From Coniferiporia sulphurascens (lineage: Eukaryota; Basidiomycota; Agaricomycetes; Hymenochaetales; Hymenochaetaceae): a stretch of DNA of 64,000 nucleotides. The stretch is from the NCBI GenBank assembly GCA_002794785.1, contig NBBA01000017.1, positions 806,001 through 870,000 on the forward strand, written 5' to 3'. The translations under genes were made by a program, and so were the position numbers. A model generated the notes under the pieces. That model was not told where the DNA came from. It made no database searches and was given only the letters and a program-made list of their open reading frames with translations. Below, one piece after another: positions 19,523 to 31,100 of this stretch (its first letter is position 1; each line of letters starts with the position of its first letter).

Positions 19523-22500
19523 ATCCGGCACCAATGTCCTCACTATTGAAATCCGCGCCCACCTGACAATCCGACTGTGCAACTTCTACGGGATGCACAT
19601 GCCGGACCGTACCACCACCACCCCACAATACCCAGGTGAGTCGTTCCTCTATATGATACCACCAGCCTTGGCCTCCACCCTCCTGGTGGCAGGCGACTTC
19701 AACCGTCGCCACCATTCATGGTCCGAACTCCTCGCCACTCGGCAGGAGGACTTGAGGGCCCAACCCCTTGATGACTTCTTCCGAGAGCACGGCCTCGCAC
19801 CAGCTCACCTCCCAGACTCTGACTCATGGCCCATCAACAATTGTCAGCGGTGCCCTATTGACATGATCTGGGCCCCACCCACCATCAACCCTGACTCCAT
19901 CATAGATTCGGGCTTGTCAACCACCTCCCCACTGTCTGACCATGCTATGCTATGCTGGTCGTTGCTGTCTCGACCCCCACCCCCTGTCATGAAAACATGC
20001 TGGCTCCTCCTGGACGACAGAGAACCCTGGACCGATATCACCTTTCCACTACTCGAAACTGCCTTCCGCCTCCCGGCGAGCGACACCCTCACACTAGACG
20101 TCAAAGCACAGGCAGTGGTCGACTCCATGATTGCCGCCCTTGCCCCTTTTACCCGACTCGCCAAGCCGTCCAAAACCGAGGTCTCCTGGTGGACCCCAAC
20201 ATGCAAATTGCTCCTTCAGGTGATCTCAACGGCCACCACCCCCCTTCAGCAATCAGCAGCCCGCCACGTCTTCAAATGTGGTATACAAGCGGCCAAGCGG
20301 CATTTCTATGCCGACCAAGCCGAAACTGCGGATGCCTCCAACATCTGGAGCTGGGCCAAACGCAGCCTCGGCAACTGACCTACACCCATCCCATCGTTAA
20401 AAAAGGGCAATGGCACCTTCACCCAATCGGACGATGAGAAAGGTGAGCTCTTCCGCAAGACCTTCTTCATGCCCCCCCCACCCCTGGTAGTGGCCATCAC
20501 CCCACCACCCCCCCCCCCCCCAACCAGCTGCCCCACCTATACTCCTCACGGAGCTCACAGGGGCACTGGCCGACACCTCCAACTTGTCGGCTCCAGGCCT
20601 CTCCAGGATCGGCTACCGCCCACTCAAATGGGTGGTAGATGCTTACCTGGAAGAGATCCTTACCCTTTTCAATGACTGCCTGTGCATGGGACACCACCCC
20701 AAGTGCTGGTGGGTGGCAAAGGTGGTAATGCTACAGAAGCCTAACAAGAAGGACCTGTTCTCGCCGAGATCTTATCGGCCCATCACCCTCAAGGAGACCT
20801 TAGGGAAACTTCTCGAAAAGATTATAGCTAACTGGCTCCAGTTCCTCACTAACATGTGGGACTGGCTGCCACCTAACCAATACAGGGGGCGTCAAGGACA
20901 CTCAGTCTACGACGCCACCCAGCACCTCTTACAGATTGCAGAATGCGCCCATGCAGAGGGCCTTGTATGCTCAGTCCTTGCGGTTGACATACAAGGCTTC
21001 TTCGACTCAGTGCACCCACAACTCCTCCACCGACAACTGCTGGACCTCCAGTGCCCGCCTGACCTGGCGGACTGGTGCCTGTCCTTCATGATGGATCAGC
21101 AAGTCGCCATCGCTTTCGACGGCACCACCCTCCCAACTGCCCAGAAACCTGACCTTGGCACCCCCCAGGGATCACCAGTATCCCCTATCCTCTCCACCAT
21201 ATTCGTGGGTGTGGTCCTCCGGAAATTTCACCAAACCGGCACCACCACCCTCGCATATGTCAACAATCACCTCCTGGTACGGGTCGGCCCCAGCATGGCA
21301 TCCAACTGCCAGCAACTAGCTGCCGCCTACCACCAACTCGACACTCTCTTCGGTGACATTAATCTCAACATTGAGGCCGCCAAGACCGAGTGCCTACACT
21401 TCCACCCGCCCCGGTGCCATACCTCAGCATACACCAACTGGGACACCGCTGGGGTACAGGTCGACCCGACCATGCTCATCCGACCCTCGATCCCCCTCTG
21501 CTGGCTAGGGATCTGGTGGGACCCCGCCCTCACCTTCAAGGCCCATGTTGAGCAAATGCGCTCCAAAGGCCTCTCCACCCTCGCCACCCTCTGCATCCTT
21601 GGCAACACCAAATGCGGCATCTCGGCCCTCCTCTTACGTCGCCTATACATCGCCTGTATCCGCTCTGTCCTTACATGGGGGGTGCCAGTCTGGTATCACG
21701 GGCAGTGCCAAAAAACCCTAGTAAGCCGCCTGCAGGCTGTGCAAAACATGGCATGCAGATGGATTCTTGGCATCTACAAAGGCGCCTCTCCATTCTCCAC
21801 AAATTTCCTTTGTTCCCTTCCCCCTCTCTCATATTATTTTGAATATGCGAAGACCCTTCACTCTCTGTGCCTCTGGTGCACCCCGCACTCCATCGGTAGA
21901 AAACGTTATTATAAAACCGTAGCTAACTGCCCCTTTTCCACTTCTCTGCAGGTCCGGGTCCCTCGGGTTCAACAGGTCCCTGCATACACTCATCCCCCTT
22001 GAACGGATCCTCTGGCATTTACAAATGGCCGAGTATCCTTTGCCTCTCCTATCACTCTGGTCAGCAAAGACACCCGTGAATAATTCGTGGAAGCTGCATG
22101 CTCCCTGAGCACCCTCCCCCACCTCCAGGTCTTCACCGATGGCTCACGCATGGGGACAAAGTCTGGTTCTGCCGTCTGCACCATGAAGGGCCTCACCCAC
22201 CTAAAATCTCGCCAACTCGCCTCCCCCACTTGTGCCACAGCAACGGACATGGAGATTTTCTCCCTCACCTCCGTGCCCATGTGGGCCGCACACCACCTCT
22301 GGGAGCTACTGCCTGTCGCATCTGACATCTTCTTTCTGTCTGATTTGCTGACAGCACTCCACCTTATCTGCACATGGGCGCCGGTCCCAGGCACTCATCT
22401 CCTCCACCAATGGAAGGCTGGGGTCCAGACTCTCTTGGACTCGTATCCAGAACTTTCTGTACATTTCATCTGGTGCCCAGGTCACTCCAACATCCCAGGG

Positions 22501-23537
22501 AATGAATGGGCCGACCAGGAGGCCAAGTTCGCAATGAATCTCCCCTCATCCTCCCTCGCCCCCTCTACCTCCACTCTGAAGGAAACCGCCATCAACACCC
22601 TGCTGGAACGGTGGTCTCTTTCCCTTGCCTGCCCTCTGGCCTTGACAGCCAACAAGTACTTGGCTGTCAATGGCGTCCCCTCCCGCAGACTGAGGAAGCT
22701 TCTCAACCAGTCGGTCGACCATCTCCACCATGAGCTCTTGGCAGTCGCCCAGGTCCTCTGCTGTGCCGGTCCCTATGGGGGCTACTGGCTGAGCTTCGAC
22801 TCAGTCTACCGGCGTAGACACAGCCTGATCTTGCACTGCAGGTGGCACAACCACCCCCCCTGGCCTGCCCAATCCACCACCCACGTCCTGGGCGGGTGTT
22901 GTACTTTCCGACCATGGATCCGAAAGGTCTGGCCCCCCTGTGACCCACTCCCGACCCATCACACTGAATGGGCCGACGAAAACCACCTACAGGTTCTGCG
23001 CCACTGGCTAAAACTGACCGGGCACCTGAACCGCCTATCCGACCGCACCTCCGCCACCATCCGCCTGGCCTTCGCCGCAATGGACTTAGAGGGGCACCCT
23101 ACCGACAAAGATATGGACTTGGACCTCCTCAGGGGATTCATGAGTCATATGCTTGGACCCCGACCCCAGGATCCAGACCTGGCTCTCTTGGAGCTTTCAG
23201 GTACACTTCCTCCCTTTTCCTCTACTCAGTGACTGCCTTTCAGACTCTCCCTCATATGTCCTGGCTGGTGCTCTTGCCCTCCCTTTCCAATTCTAAGTTA
23301 CCCCCGTTACCTGCCCTCATCTGCTTGGTTTTGTTGTAGCGATATGTATTCCTCCCTCTGGCTTCTCTTTTACGAATAGGGACCCTTCCCACCTTGGCAC
23401 CCTTTGGGGAGCAGGGTCCCCACCCAGTTTTGTGCGTTGTGCGATGACGGGTGCCTCTGTTGTTATGTAGTTAGGGCCCCCCCTTCGGGGGGGCAGCTTG
23501 TAATTAGGTAATACTGCAGGAATAATAATAATAATAA

Positions 23538-24198
23538 GCTTTAGCCAGCGGTGCAGAACCTGAAGATGGTTTTCGTTGGCCCACTCTGTGTGGTGGGTCG
23601 GAAGTGGGTCATGGGGGGGCCAGACCTTGCGGATCCAGGGTCGGAATGTGCAACAGCCACCCAATATGTGGGCGGTCGACTGGGCTGGCCAGGGGGGGTG
23701 GTTGTGCCATCTGCAGTGTGAGATCAGGCCGTGCCTGTGCCAGTAGGCTGAGTCAAAGCTCAGCCAGTAGCCCCCATAGGGACCGGCATGACAGAGAACC
23801 TGGGCAACTGCAGAGAGCTCCCAGCGGGGGTGGTCTACCAATTGCATAATAAGCTTGTGGGGACGGCGGGAAGGGATGGCGGGCCTAGAGCTGATGGAAG
23901 CCATCTGACATGAAATAGAAGCCACATCAGTAGTCAGGCGCTTGACTGCATCCATCAGCACCTTCATTTCTGGGGTCACAGGGGCGGTGGCAGGGGTCCT
24001 GGTGGTGGCCGGGGGCTCCTGTTGGGGGTTAGCTGGGGCGAAGGGTTCCGGGAGGGCAATTTCCACCCCTCCCTTCGCGAAGTTATAGGCCATCTGCATG
24101 TTGTGGTAGATGATGAAGTGGGGGTCCTTCTTTTCCTCCCATAGGCGTGCAATCATTAGTTGGGCCTGCCAGAAGAGGTCCCCAACAAACTGTGCCGG
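23538..24198 (-). mobile_element. Inverted LINE deletion derivative (ORF1 fused in frame to ORF2 C-terminus)
   Basis: Read on the minus strand from 24198: subfamily B-like ORF1 (MQMAYNFAKGG, ALPEPFAPANPQQ, VKRLTTDVASISCQMASISS), then at about 23880 a switch to ORF2 C-terminus (SRRPHKLIMQLVDHP to LHRWLKL). The frame stays open across the join, so endonuclease, RT and most of RNase H are missing by one internal deletion. It ends at the (TAA)n tail of the LINE on its left. On its right it abuts a plus-strand LINE 3' part, a 5'-inverted arrangement. Confidence 0.72.
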
Positions 24199-24870
24199 CC
24201 CTCCATCTCCGCCCTCAAGGAAGTGGCCACCAAGACCCTGGTCAAACAGTGGACACTATCATTGGCCCGCCCTCTCACCTCCACCGCCGACAAATACTTG
24301 GCAGTGCATGGCATCCCCTCTTGCTGCCCATGGAAACTCCTCACCCACTCCATGGACCACCCATGCCATCATCTCACTGCAGTCACACAAGTCCTCTGCC
24401 ATGCCGGTCCCTATGGGGGCTACTGGCTGAGCTTTGACTCAGCCTACAGGCGCAGGCATGGCTTGATCTCCCACTGCAGGTGGCATAACCACCCACCATG
24501 GCCAGCACAGACAACTGCCCACATTTTGGGTGGGTGCACCACATTCCGACCCTGGATTCGGCGCATTTGGCCAGCCAAAATCCCCCTCCCAGCCCACCAC
24601 TCAGAATGGGCTGAGGAGAACCTTATACTGGTTCTGTGCTGCTGGCTTAGGCTAACGGGGCACTTGAACTGCCTCTCCGACAGAACTGTGAGCACCATCT
24701 GTTTGGCCTTCGCCATGATGGAACTTGATGGCCACCCTACCGACGAGGACATGGACTTGGACCTCCTTTGGGACTATATGCATCATATGCTCAGACCCCA
24801 TACCCAGGACTCAGACCCGGCTCTCTTTGAGCTTTCAGGTGCACTCCCACCCTTTTCCTCTGATTTATGA
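24199..24870 (+). pseudogene. LINE ORF2 C-terminal third
   Basis: An open frame from the end of RNase H (SISALKEVATKTLVKQW) through ADKYLAVHG and the His/Cys region (SHCRWHNHPPWPAQTTAHILGGC) to LPPFSSDL-stop at 24870. It has no RT or full RNase H and so no activity. It is listed because it is uninterrupted for its whole length, unlike most copies. Confidence 0.83.
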
Positions 24871-24990
24871 CTGCCATTCGGACTCCTACTTGCATGTCCC
24901 AGCTGGTGCTCTCACCCTCCCTTTCTCCATTCTAAGCTACCTCCTTTGCCTGCATTCATCTGCTTGGTATCATTGTAGTAATATGTATTC

Positions 24991-27863
24991 TTTTTTTTTT
25001 TTTTTTAAATTTATTATTCCTGCAGTATTACATAATTACCAGCTGCCCCCCTGAAGGGGGGCCCTAACTACATAACAACAGAGGTGCCCGTCATCGCACA
25101 ACGCACAAAACTGGGCGGGGGCCCTGCTCCCCGAGGGGAGCCAGAGTGGGAAGGGCCCCTATTAGTAAGTAAATGGAAGGAGGAAGGAATACATGTAACT
25201 ACGGCCAAGCCAAACGGATGACATCAGGCAAAGGGGGTAGCTTAGAATTGGAAAGGGAGGGCAAGAGCACCGGCCGGGACATATGCAGGAGAGTCTGAAA
25301 GGCAGTCATAGATCAGAGGGAAAGGGGGGAAGCACACCTGAAAGCTCCAAGAGAGCCGGGTCCGGGTCCTGAGTACGGGGTCCAAGCATATGACTCATGT
25401 ATTCCCTGAGGAGGTCCAAGTCCATATCTTCGTCGGTAGGGTGTCCCTCCTGCTCCATCGCAGCATATGCCAGGCGGATGGCAGCAGAGGTGCGGTCTGA
25501 GAGGCAGTTCAGGTGCCCTGTCAGCTTAAGCCAGCAGCGCAGAACTTGGAGACAGTTTTCATCGGCCCACTCAGCATGGTGGGTCAGAAGTGGGTCACAG
25601 GGGGGCCAGACTCTGCGGATCCATGGTTGGAAGGTGGAACATCTGCCCAATACATGTGCTGTTGACTGGGCCGGCCAGGGGGGGTGGTTGTGCCATCAGC
25701 AGTGCAAAATCAGGCCATGCCTGTGTCGGTAGGCTGAGTCAAAGCTCAGCCAGTAGCCCCCATAGGGACCGGCACAACAGAGAACCTGAGCGACTGTGGA
25801 GAGCTCCCGGTGGGGGTGGTCAACCGACTGCATGATGAGCTTTCGGGGGTGGCGAGAAGGGACACCATGGACAGCTAGGTATTTGTCAGCTGTCGAGGCG
25901 AGGGGGCGGGCGAGTGAGAGAGACCATCGCTCCATAAGAGTGTTGACGGTGACCTCTTTCAAGGCTGAGGTGGAGGGTGCAAGGGGAGACGGGGGTAGAT
26001 TCGTTGTGAACTTTGCCTCGTGGTCTGCCCATTCATTCCCAGGGATGTCGGAGTGACCCGGACACCAAATGAAGTGAATGGAGAGATCCGGGTATGAGTC
26101 CAAGAGAGTCTGGACCCCTGCCTTCCATTGGTGGAGGAGGTGCACGCCTGGAACTGGCGCCCATGTGCGGATCAGGTGGAGTGCAGTCAGCGAATCCGAA
26201 AGGAAGAAGATGTCGGATGTGGCAAGCAGGTGCTCCTGGAGATGGTGTGTGGCCCAGCTTGGTGCGGAGGTGAGGGAGAAAATCTCTGCATCCGTAGCGG
26301 TTGCACAGGTAGGGGAGGCGAGCCGGCAGGACTTAAGGCAGGTGAGGCCTTCCATGGCGCAGACTGCTGATCCAGATTTTGAGCCAATGTGGGAGCCATC
26401 AGTGAAGACCTGGAGATGGGGGAGGGTGCTCAGGGAGCATGCAGTGCCTACAAATTCCTTGTGGGAGTCTTTGCTAACCGGAGTGATAGGAGTGGCAAAC
26501 AAGACTCATCCATTCGTAAATGCCAGAGGATCTGTCCACGGGGGATGAGTGTATGCAGGGACCGGTTGTACTCGAGGGACCTGAACCTGCAGAGAAGTGG
26601 AAAAGGGACGGTTAGTTACGTTTTTATAATATCGCTTTCTACCGACAGAGTGCGGGGTGCACCAGAGGCGCAGAGAGTGGAGAGTCTTAGCATATTCAAA
26701 GTAGTAAGAAAGGGGGGGAAGGGAACAAAGAAAATTTGTGGAGAAGGGGGAGGCGCCTTTATAGATGCCCAGAATCCATCTGCATGCCGTGTTTTGCACA
26801 GCCTGCAGGCGGCTTACTAGTGTTTTTTGGTGTCGGCCATGGTACCATACTGGGGCGCCCCATGTGAGGACAGAGTGGATGCAGGCGGTGTATAGTCGAC
26901 AGAGGAGGAGGGCCGAGATTCCGCATTCGGTGTTGCCCAGGATGTGGAGGGCGGCAAGGGTGGAGAGGCCTTTGGAGCACATGCGCTCCACATGGGCTTT
27001 GAAGGTGAGGGCGGGGTCCCACCATATTCCCAGCCAACGGAGGGGATAGATGGTCGGATAAGTGTGGCGGGGGCGACCCAAACTCCGGCAGTGTCCCAGT
27101 CAGTATATGCAGCGGAATGGCGTTGGGGTGGGTGGAAGTGAAGGGCTTCCGTTTTGGCAGCTTCGATGTTGAGACTGATGGCCCCAAAATGGGCGTTGAG
27201 TTGGTGGTATGTGTTGGACAGTTGCTGGCAGTTGGATGCCACACTAGGTCCCACGCACACGAGGAGGTGGTCATTGACGTATGTGAGGGCAGTGGTGCTG
27301 GTTTGGTGAAATTTCCAGAGGACCGCACCTGCGAATATGGTTGATAGGATCAGGGATACCAGTGACCCTTGGGGGGTGCCGAGGTCAGGTTTCTGGGCTG
27401 TTGGGAGGGTGGTGCCATCGAAGGCGATGGCTACCTGCCGATCCATCATAAAGGACAAACACCAGTCCGCCATGTCTGGCGGGCACTGGAGGTCCAGCAG
27501 TTGCCGGTGTAGGAGTTGTGGGTGTACCGAGTTGAAGAAACCCTGTATGTCGACAGCAAGGACCAAGCATACGTGGCCCTCGGCATGGGCTCTTTCCGCA
27601 ATCTGTAGGAGGTGCTGGGCAGCGTCGTAGACAGAATGTCCTTGACGCCCCCTGTATTGGTTAGGTGGCAGCCAATCCCTCGTGTTAGCGAGGAACTGGA
27701 GCCAGTTAGCTATAATCTTTTCAAGGAGTTTCCCTAAGGTCTCCTCGAGGGAGATGGGCCGGTATGAGTGTGGCGAGAAAGGGTCCTTCTTGTTTGGCTT
27801 CCGGAGCATTACCACTTTTGCCGACCGCCAGCACTTGGGGTGGTGCCCCATGTGCAGGCAGTC
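24991..27863 (-). mobile_element. LINE, minus strand, 3' part (outer member of a same-orientation pair)
   Basis: The T-rich tail complement starts at 24991, right after the duplication AGTAATATGTATTC. The 3' UTR and ORF2 run up to the RT fingers, stopping at 27863 where the tail of a second minus-strand LINE begins. The matching duplication copy is at 35817, beyond the 5' end of that second LINE. This element therefore once extended to 35816, and the two same-orientation copies appear to have recombined. Confidence 0.8.
25306..27863 (-). pseudogene. LINE ORF2 (RT, RNase H), broken
   Basis: RT from MGHHPKCWRSAKVVMLRKPNKK (27851) with a YVNDHLLVCVG box, where the first catalytic Asp is Asn. 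The thumb is frameshifted near 27055. RNase H is open from 26502 (FTDGSHIGSKSGS, DAEIFSL, SDSLTALHL, PGNEWADHEAK). The C-terminus ends LPPFPSDL-stop at 25306. Stops and shifts separate the segments, so it is inactive. Confidence 0.85.
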
Positions 27864-28195
27864 TTTTTATTATTATTATTATTATTATTATTCCTGCAGT
27901 ATTACCTAATTACAAGCTGCCCCCCCGAAGGGGGGGCCCTAACTACATAACAACGGAGGCGCCCGTCATCGCGCATCACACAAAACTGGGCAGGGGCTCT
28001 GCTCCTGTGAGGGTGCCGAAGTGTGTAGAGCCCCTATTCATTTCGGAAACAAGGGAAGGAGAAGGAGGAGTACATATCGCTACAAACTAACCAAGCATGC
28101 AAGGGCAGGTAAAGTAAGAAGCTTAGAATTGAGAAAGGGATGGCGAGAGTGCCAGCTGAGATGTATCCATAGGAGTCTGAAAGGCAGGCGTTAAG

Positions 28196-31100
28196 CGTGA
28201 GGAAATGGGGGGAGTGTACCTGAGAGCTCCAAAAGGGCCGGGTCCAAGTCCTGGGTTCGGTGTCCGAGCATACGATGCATGTAGTCCCTTAGGAGGTTCA
28301 CGTCCATATCCTCGTTGGTTGGGTGTCTGTCGAGGTCCATTGCGGCATACGCTAGCTTTATGGCCCCTGCGGCGCGGTCTGAAAGGCGGTTTAGGTGCCC
28401 TGTTAGCCTTAGCCATCAGCACAAAACCGGGAGGTGGTTCTTGTCTGCCCACTCAGAGTGGTGGACTGGGAGGGGGTCTCATGGTGGCCATACTCGTCAT
28501 ATCCACGGTTGGAAAGTGCTGCAGCTGCCGAGGATGTGGGTGGTCAACTGGGCAGGCCATGGGGGGTGGTTGTGCCACTGGAAGTGTGAGATCAGGCCAT
28601 GTCGTTGATGGTAGGCTGAGTCAAAACTCAGCCAGTAACCCCTGTAGGGACCAGTGCAGCAGAGGACCTGCGCTACTGCAGAGAGCTCGCTTCGTGGGTG
28701 GTCAACCGCATGCATGAGTAGCTTTCGGGGTCGGTGTGATGGGGTGCCTTGTACTGCCAGGTATTTATCGGCAGTTGAGGCAAGGGGGCGGGCAATTGCG
28801 AGAGTCCACCTGTCCATGAGAGTGCGGATGGCAGCTTCTTTTAGAGCTGAGGTGGATGGTTTCAAGTCGGATGGGGGGAGCTCTGTTGCCAGTTTCGCCT
28901 CTGTGTCAGCCCATTCATTGCCAGGGATGTCCGAGTGGCTGGGGCACCACACAAAATGAACGGTGAGCTGGGGGTACGAGTCCAGTAGAGTCTCCACTCT
29001 GGCTTTCCAGATGTGTAGGAGGTGGGCGCCAGGGGCGGCCGCCCACATTCGGAAGAGGTGGAGGGCAGTCAGCAAATCGGACAGGAAGAAAATGTCTGAT
29101 GCGACATGCAGTTGCGCCGGGAGGCGGCATGCCACCCAGCCAGGGGCCGTTGCAAGGGAGAACTCCTTGGCATCCATGGCTGTGGCACAGGTGGGGGATT
29201 CCAGTTGTTGTGACTGGAGACGGGTGTGGCCTAGCATTGCGCAGATGGCCGAGCCCGACTTATTGTCAATGCGGGAGCCATCTGTGAATACCTGGACATG
29301 GGGGGTGGAGCCGAGCTGTTGTGTGGCCATTGCGAAAGACTTTCACGTGTCCGCACTGACTGGGGTAGCGGGGGTGGTGAAGCTGACTCGGCCTTGCGTG
29401 AAGGCTAGGGGTCCGTCCATGGGGGATGCGTGTATGCAGGGACTTGTTGAACCTGGGGGGCTTGGACCTGCAGAGAAAGGGAGAAAGGTCTGTTAGTTAT
29501 GTTTTTAAAAAGTTTACGGCCAATAGAGTGAGGGGTGCGCCATAGGCGCAGAGAATGGATCGTCTTTATATATTCGAAATAGAAAGAAAGAGGGGGAACA
29601 GAACAAAGAAAATTAGTGGAATGGGGGGAGGCGCCTTTAAAGACACCTAAAATCCAGCGGCAAGCCGTGTTTTGCACAGCCTGCAGGCAGTTTACCAATG
29701 TTTTTTGGCGGCTGCCATGATACCAAACTGGTGCTCCCCATGAGAGGATGGAGCATACACAGGAGGTGTAGAGGCGGCAGAGGAGGAGGGCCGAGATACC
29801 GCGTTGGGTGTTGCCTAGAATGCGGAGGGCGGCGAGTGTGGAGAGCCCCTTGGAGTGCATGCACTCTACATGGGATTTGAAGGAGAGGCCCGGATCCCAC
29901 CATATCCCCAGCCATCTTAGTGGGATTGAGGGTCGGATTAGGGTGTTGGGGTCTACCTGAACCCTGGCGGTGTCCCAGCCTTGGTAGCTGGTGCGTCGTC
30001 GGGGTGGGTGAAAGTGGAGGCACTCCATCTTGGCGGCTTTGATGTTAAGACCGATGGTGCCGAAGAGGGTGTCGAGTTGGTGATAGGCGTGGGCGAGAGC
30101 GCGGCAGTTGGATGCCATGGAGGGTCCTACACAGATTAGTAAGTGGTCGTCGACATATGCCAAGGTGGTAGTGCCGGCTTGGTGAAAGCACTGGAGGACT
30201 ACGCCTGCAAATATCGTTGACAGGATTGGGGACACTGGTGATCCCTGAGGGGTGCCAAGGTCGGGTTTCGGGGCAGTTGGGAGGGTGGTGCCGTCGAATG
30301 AGATAGCGACCTGCCGGTCCGTCATGAAGGACAAACACCAGTTGGCCAAGTCGGGCATGCAACCGAGGTCCAGCAATTGCCGGTGGAGAAGTTGGGGGTG
30401 GACTGAATCGAAAAAACCCTGTATGTCGACCGTGAGGACCGAGCAGACAAGGCCTTCTGAGTGGGCCCGTTCCGCAATCTGTAAGAGGTGTTGGGCGGCA
30501 TCGTAGACCGAATGGCCTTGACGCCCCCCATATTGGTTAGGTGGCAGCCAGTCCCTCGTATTTGCAAGGAATTGGAGCCAGTTAGCTATGATCTTTTCAA
30601 GGAGTTTCCCTAGGGTCTCCTCGAGGGTGATGGGCTGGTACGAGCATGGCGAGAATGGGTCTTTCTTGTTAGGTTTCCGGAGCATCACTACTTTTGCTGC
30701 CCACCAGCATTCAGGGTGGTGCCCTAAACAGAGGCAGTCATTGAAAAGTGAGAGAATCTCTTTGGGGTAAGCGTCCACCACCCATTTGAGTGGGCGGTAG
30801 CCCATCCCCGAGAGGCCCGGGGCCGACAGGTTGGAGGTGTCGGTCAGTGCCCCCATAAGCCCCGAAAGGAGTATGGGCGGGGCAGCTGGTTGGGGGGGGG
30901 GTGGCCGCATGTCGGCCGCTTGTTGGGGTGGCAGGGGCATGAAGAAAGTAGTGCGGAAAAGCTCACCTTTCTCGTTGTCCAATTGAGTGAAGGTGCCGTC
31001 TCGTTTTTTAAGCGAGGGGATCGGTGTAGGTCGGTTGCCGAGGCCTCGTTTGGCCCAGCCCCAGATGTTGGAGGCGTCTGCTTGATCTGCTTGCTCTGCA

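Larger units (their letters stand above)
17783..23232 (+). pseudogene. LINE ORF2 (endonuclease, RT, RNase H), broken
   Basis: Endonuclease N-terminus at 17783-18019. It resumes at 19536 with LLVAGDFN, CPIDMIW and LSDHAMLCW. TGA for CGA occurs at 20376-20378 (GNRPTP). A run of C near 20505-20521 shifts the frame. The RT is open from 20584 for 472 codons. Its catalytic box is YVNN, so it would be inactive even if joined. TGG-to-TGA at about 22000 (PPWTDP) precedes the RNase H part. RNase H keeps FTDGSRMGTKSGS, DMEIFSL and PGNEWADQEAK. It ends LPPFSSTQ-stop at 23232. Confidence 0.87.
17775..23537 (+). mobile_element. LINE, plus strand, starting in endonuclease (split)
   Basis: Pieces 17783-18019 and 19523-23537, interrupted by a shorter LINE with duplication ATCCGGCACC(G/A)AT (18007-18019/19523-19535). 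It begins in the endonuclease just before DPSPPTVILIQEPPWYQ. The preceding GAAGGATG (17775-17782) matches the reverse of the LINE/unit 5' tip and may be a leftover of a lost minus-strand element. The tail is (TAA)n to 23537. Confidence 0.8.

Noticed and set aside
27864..27895. Independent (TAA)n/(TTA)n microsatellites at several places
   Set aside because: Each lies exactly at a LINE 3' end after the conserved GGAATAAT, so they are element tails.
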